From Rostratula benghalensis (Eukaryota > Chordata > Aves > Charadriiformes > Rostratulidae): a stretch of DNA of 64,000 bases. This document shows, piece by piece, positions 61,371-64,000 of this stretch. Positions within the stretch are counted from its first letter, which is position 1; each line of letters begins with the position of its first letter. The notes under the pieces are model-generated. The model saw nothing but the letters and a program-made list of their open reading frames with translations. It did not search any database and was not told the DNA's origin. Where the stretch lies: positions 547,626-611,625 of the forward strand of contig VXAI01000013.1 of assembly GCA_013399305.1 (NCBI GenBank), given 5' to 3'. The position numbers were made by a program, and so were the translations under genes.

Positions 61371-61452
61371 GGATCAGAGAATCATAGAATCGTTTTGGTC
61401 CTTTAAGATCCTCAAGTCCAACCATCAACCTAACACTGCCATTGTACCCATA
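61371..61452 (-). mobile_element. CR1 LINE 3' tail, minus strand
   Basis: The inverted CR1 tail (AGAGAATCATAGAATCGTTT) is followed by GGTCCTTTAAGATCCTCAAG, TCCAACCATCAACCTAACAC and TGCCATTGTACCC. Homology then stops. It is either an independent short insertion or the 3' end of the minus-strand CR1 at 62054-63325, separated from it by the roughly 600-bp retroelement-like segment. Confidence 0.9.
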
Positions 61453-62053
61453 GAACCTGCAGTAGTGACCTGTGAGTGAAGTCCAAATAAACTGTTAATT
61501 TGAACCTCTCAGTGAACTCCTTTTCGTCACAAAAAAAAAAAAAAAAGAAAAACCAAAAAATAACAGCGAGCAGGGTGTATAATGGACAAACTGTTGCTGA
61601 AACATGGGTGTAAAATCATCTCCCGTGGATGGGGGAGAAGGCTAAGACGTTGTGGAAAAGTGAGGACAAAGCGGTGGAACGGGTAGAGCATCGTAAGAAG
61701 GAACAAAAGAACAAAGACGGAAAAGGTACAAGTGTTCTGCCTACTGGTTTAGGAGCATGCTTAGTTTGGTTTTGGAGCATGTTTAGTCTTTGCACAGGAG
61801 GAGGCATGGAAATCTGAGGCCATTAAGAAAATGGTTGTAGTTAACTCGGAGGCAAAGGCAGTGGTTGATTGTAGTAAAAAGCTCTGTGAATTGTGAGCTG
61901 AAGTTGAAGGTACCAAAGCTGCTTTGGAGGAAGAACAAAGACAAAAGAGGCCTTGAGGGCCCATGAAGGACCATTGGAAGTTTTGAAAGACAAATTAGCT
62001 GCTGAAAGGGAGAAGAATTGGAGGTTACAGGAAAAATTAGATCTTTTGTTGTC
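61453..62053 (+). mobile_element. Possible old LTR-retroelement 5' end (polyA signal plus broken gag-like frame)
   Basis: Unlike the CR1 on either side, this segment reads on the + strand. It has AATAAA (61486-61491), a region ending CTTTTCGTCAC, then A16 (61531-61546) and a short leader. After that comes a frame rich in Ala, Glu, Lys and Leu that looks like a coiled coil (about 61799-61950). That frame is interrupted by TGA at 61894-61896 and loses register by one base near 61950. A similar coiled-coil composition continues in the shifted frame until the CR1 junction at about 62053. A polyadenylation signal followed by a leader and an Ala/Glu/Lys-rich coiled-coil frame would suit the LTR end, leader and gag start of an avian endogenous retrovirus of the ERVL kind. 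I see no primer-binding site, no matching second LTR and no pol. A processed pseudogene of an unknown coiled-coil protein is the main alternative. Confidence 0.35.
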
Positions 62054-63325
62054 CAGTGCTCTGACATGGGACATGAGATTGTTGTGACCCCAGTGCAGGT
62101 CCCAGCACTTGGCCTTGTTGAACATCATACCACTGTCCTTGACCCATGGATCCAGCCTCTCCAGATCCCTCTGTAGAACCTTTCTACCCTGAAGCAGGTA
62201 AACACTCCCACCTAACTTGACATCATCTGCATACTGAATGAGTGTGCACTTGATATCCTAATTCAAGGATATCCTCATCCTAATTTGATAAAGACATTTT
62301 AGAGAACAAGCCCCAATGCGAAGTCCTGGGGAACACTACTTGTGACCAGCTTCCAGCCAGATTTAACTCCATTCACCACTACTCTTTGAGCCCGGCCCTC
62401 CAGCCATTTTTTTACCTAGTGGAGAGTACTCCCCTCCAAGCCATGGGCAATCAGTTTTTCTATGATAATGCTGTGGGAAAAGGTGTGAATGGTTTTGTTA
62501 ATATCTAGGTAGACAACATCCACAGCCTTTCCATCATCCACTAAGAAGGTCAGCTTGTCATAGAAGGAGATAGGATTGTCAAGGAATGCTGACTGGGCCT
62601 GATCACCTCTTTTGTCCTGTATGTAGCTCATAATGGTACTCAAGATGATGTGCTCCGTTAGCTCTCCTGGCACAGATGTCAGACTGATTGGCTTGTAGTC
62701 CCCCGGATCCTCCTTCCAGCAGTTCTTGTGGCTGAGCATCACATTTGCTAACCTCCCCACAACTGGAACCTCCCTGCTTAGTCAGGACTGTTGGAATTAT
62801 TTCCATAAATGATGGAAAGTGGGTTGGTGAGCACAGCTGCCAGTTCCCTCAGTACCTTTAGGCGGGTCTCATCCAGTCCCATAGACTTGTGTGTGTCTAA
62901 GTGCTGAAGCAGGTCCTGCACCACTTCCCCTTGTATTACAGAGGGCTTTATTCTACTCCTTGTCCCTATCTACTAGCTCATGGGGCTGGGTACTCAGGGA
63001 ACAGTAGATCCTACTGCTAAAAAGTGAGGCAAAAAGGCATTAAGTACCTCAGCCTTTTTCCTCATCCTTTCTAACTATTTTCACCCCTGTTTTAAGACAA
63101 GGTGGAGATTATCCTTAGTCCTCCTTTTATTGCTAATATATTTATAGAAACTTTAATTGTCCTTAACATCAGAAACCAGATTAAGTTCTAGTTGGGTTTG
63201 GTCCTTCTAATTTTCTCCCTACCTAGCCTCACAACCTCCCTACCTAGTCCTCATGAGTGGCCTGCCCCTTCTTCCAAAGGCCATAAATGCTTTCTTCTCT
63301 GAGTTCCAACCATAGCTCTTTTCAG
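62054..63325 (-). mobile_element. CR1 LINE, minus strand, linker and RT first half
   Basis: Read on the minus strand from 63325 down, the segment starts in the linker between endonuclease and reverse transcriptase. On the + strand the marks are CTGCCCCTTCTTCCAAAGGC and TATTTATAGAAACTTTAATT. It runs through the pre-RT blocks (WKEDPGDYKPISLTSVPGEL in the frame 62760-62416) to motif A, reading VVYLDINKT (about 62497-62523; the catalytic Asp is kept but the following K-AFDT block is altered). It then covers the thumb start (FNKAKCWDLH, about 62092-62125) and is cut off at about 62054. A deletion of about 25 bp near 62580 removes part of the block after the FYDK region. The 3' half of ORF2 and the 3' UTR are missing here. 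The wording (for example 'TTGTTGTGACCCCAGTGCAG' on the + strand) identifies a CR1 type different from those at 37.6-41.7 kb. Confidence 0.93.
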
Positions 63326-64000
63326 ACTGAGTTCATTCTATTATAAGGAAGAGGAAAGAAGTACTTGATATTCCAGCTGTGAAATATTTTAACATTAGTG
63401 GCAAGTCTCTTCACCAGTGAATTTCAAATTACAAACTCCTACTCAAAATGAGTAAGGTGTTGAAACTTTTTTTTTGGTTCTATTTAACAAGTGTTTTCTG
63501 CTTTTATACATCAGTAATTTGTTCTATTATCCTATCATGCCCTTACTTCTGTAACTCTTTCTGATAAAGCCAAAGTTAAGTTCTTTTTCACTTTCTCATA
63601 CAATCTTTAATTTTGTGTAATCCATACTACAACCACAGCAATTGTGTTCCAGGCATTTTAATAAAACATGCTTCATATGTTTCCTAAAGAACCTGTGTTT
63701 TAATTTGAATTAATGGCTCCTTTCAGCTACATATTTTCAAGATTTTTCCAAGATTTTGTTTGCCTGAATTTGATCAAACAGTGGCATCCAGTGGGAAAAG
63801 TAGATGTGTTTTCCCAAGAGGTGTAGCTATTGAGGTATATTTCAGCTATGCTCACTTTAGAAAACGAAGAATGAGAAATCCAAAATTTTTATTTCTTTTA
63901 TAGTAATTAATAATATGACAGGCTTATTAAGCTGGTTCAATCTTTGCAGTTCCAGTAGGTGCATAAATTTAGTCAGCCTGTGATTCCTTTAGTTTTTGTT
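63326..64000. other. AT-rich unique DNA at the window edge
   Basis: No gene or repeat family recognised. Confidence 0.55.

Noticed and set aside
62416..62760. Minus-strand 114-codon frame as a host gene
   Set aside because: It carries CR1 pre-RT and motif A blocks, so it belongs to a LINE fragment.

Overview
The window looks like a gene-poor, AT-rich stretch of a bird genome. The main reason is that almost every repeat I can classify is a CR1 (chicken repeat 1) non-LTR retrotransposon. Several copies carry the typical CR1 3' end with short direct repeats of the ATTCTATG type, and no mammalian-type L1, Alu or B elements were recognised. CR1 also occurs in crocodilians and turtles, so 'bird' is an inference. 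There is one assembly gap (1091-1205) and two isolated ambiguous bases (25613, 29823). I found no host protein-coding gene, exon, rRNA, tRNA or CRISPR array that I can support. The open frames outside repeats are short, compositionally random and unlike any family I know. The open frames inside repeats are pieces of decayed CR1 ORF2 (endonuclease plus reverse transcriptase).

Layout. 1-17.5 kb is AT-rich unique sequence with one short CR1 piece (2.18-2.52 kb), homopolymer and G/T-rich tracts, several perfect hairpins, and two stretches (3.78-4.02 and 4.33-4.64 kb) that look like possible conserved noncoding elements. 17.57-17.92 kb is a CR1 3' end, followed by about 9.6 kb of unique sequence. 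27.5 kb carries a 139-bp CR1 tail set in an AT palindrome. 29.73-29.92 kb is a striking compound purine microsatellite, 17 pure AAGGG units then AAGAG units. 37.6-41.7 kb is the densest region: three CR1 copies of visibly different sequence type lie head-to-tail on the + strand. One retains endonuclease motifs but has lost the reverse-transcriptase core through an internal deletion. Another retains a mutated reverse-transcriptase core and a 35-bp tandem duplication in its 3' UTR hairpin. 46-56.9 kb holds four more CR1 pieces (two +, two -), including a 1.4-kb very degraded copy at 55.5-56.9 kb. 61.37-63.3 kb holds two minus-strand CR1 pieces flanking about 600 bp that may be the 5' end of an old LTR retroelement (polyadenylation signal, then a broken coiled-coil-rich reading frame).

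In total twelve CR1 pieces cover about 7.5 kb. All are truncated, frameshifted or internally deleted, so none should be mobile on its own. No genes here work together as a pathway. The functional interest lies in possible regulatory DNA in the unique sequence and in the mutational record left in the repeats. I found no convincing previously undescribed biological system.
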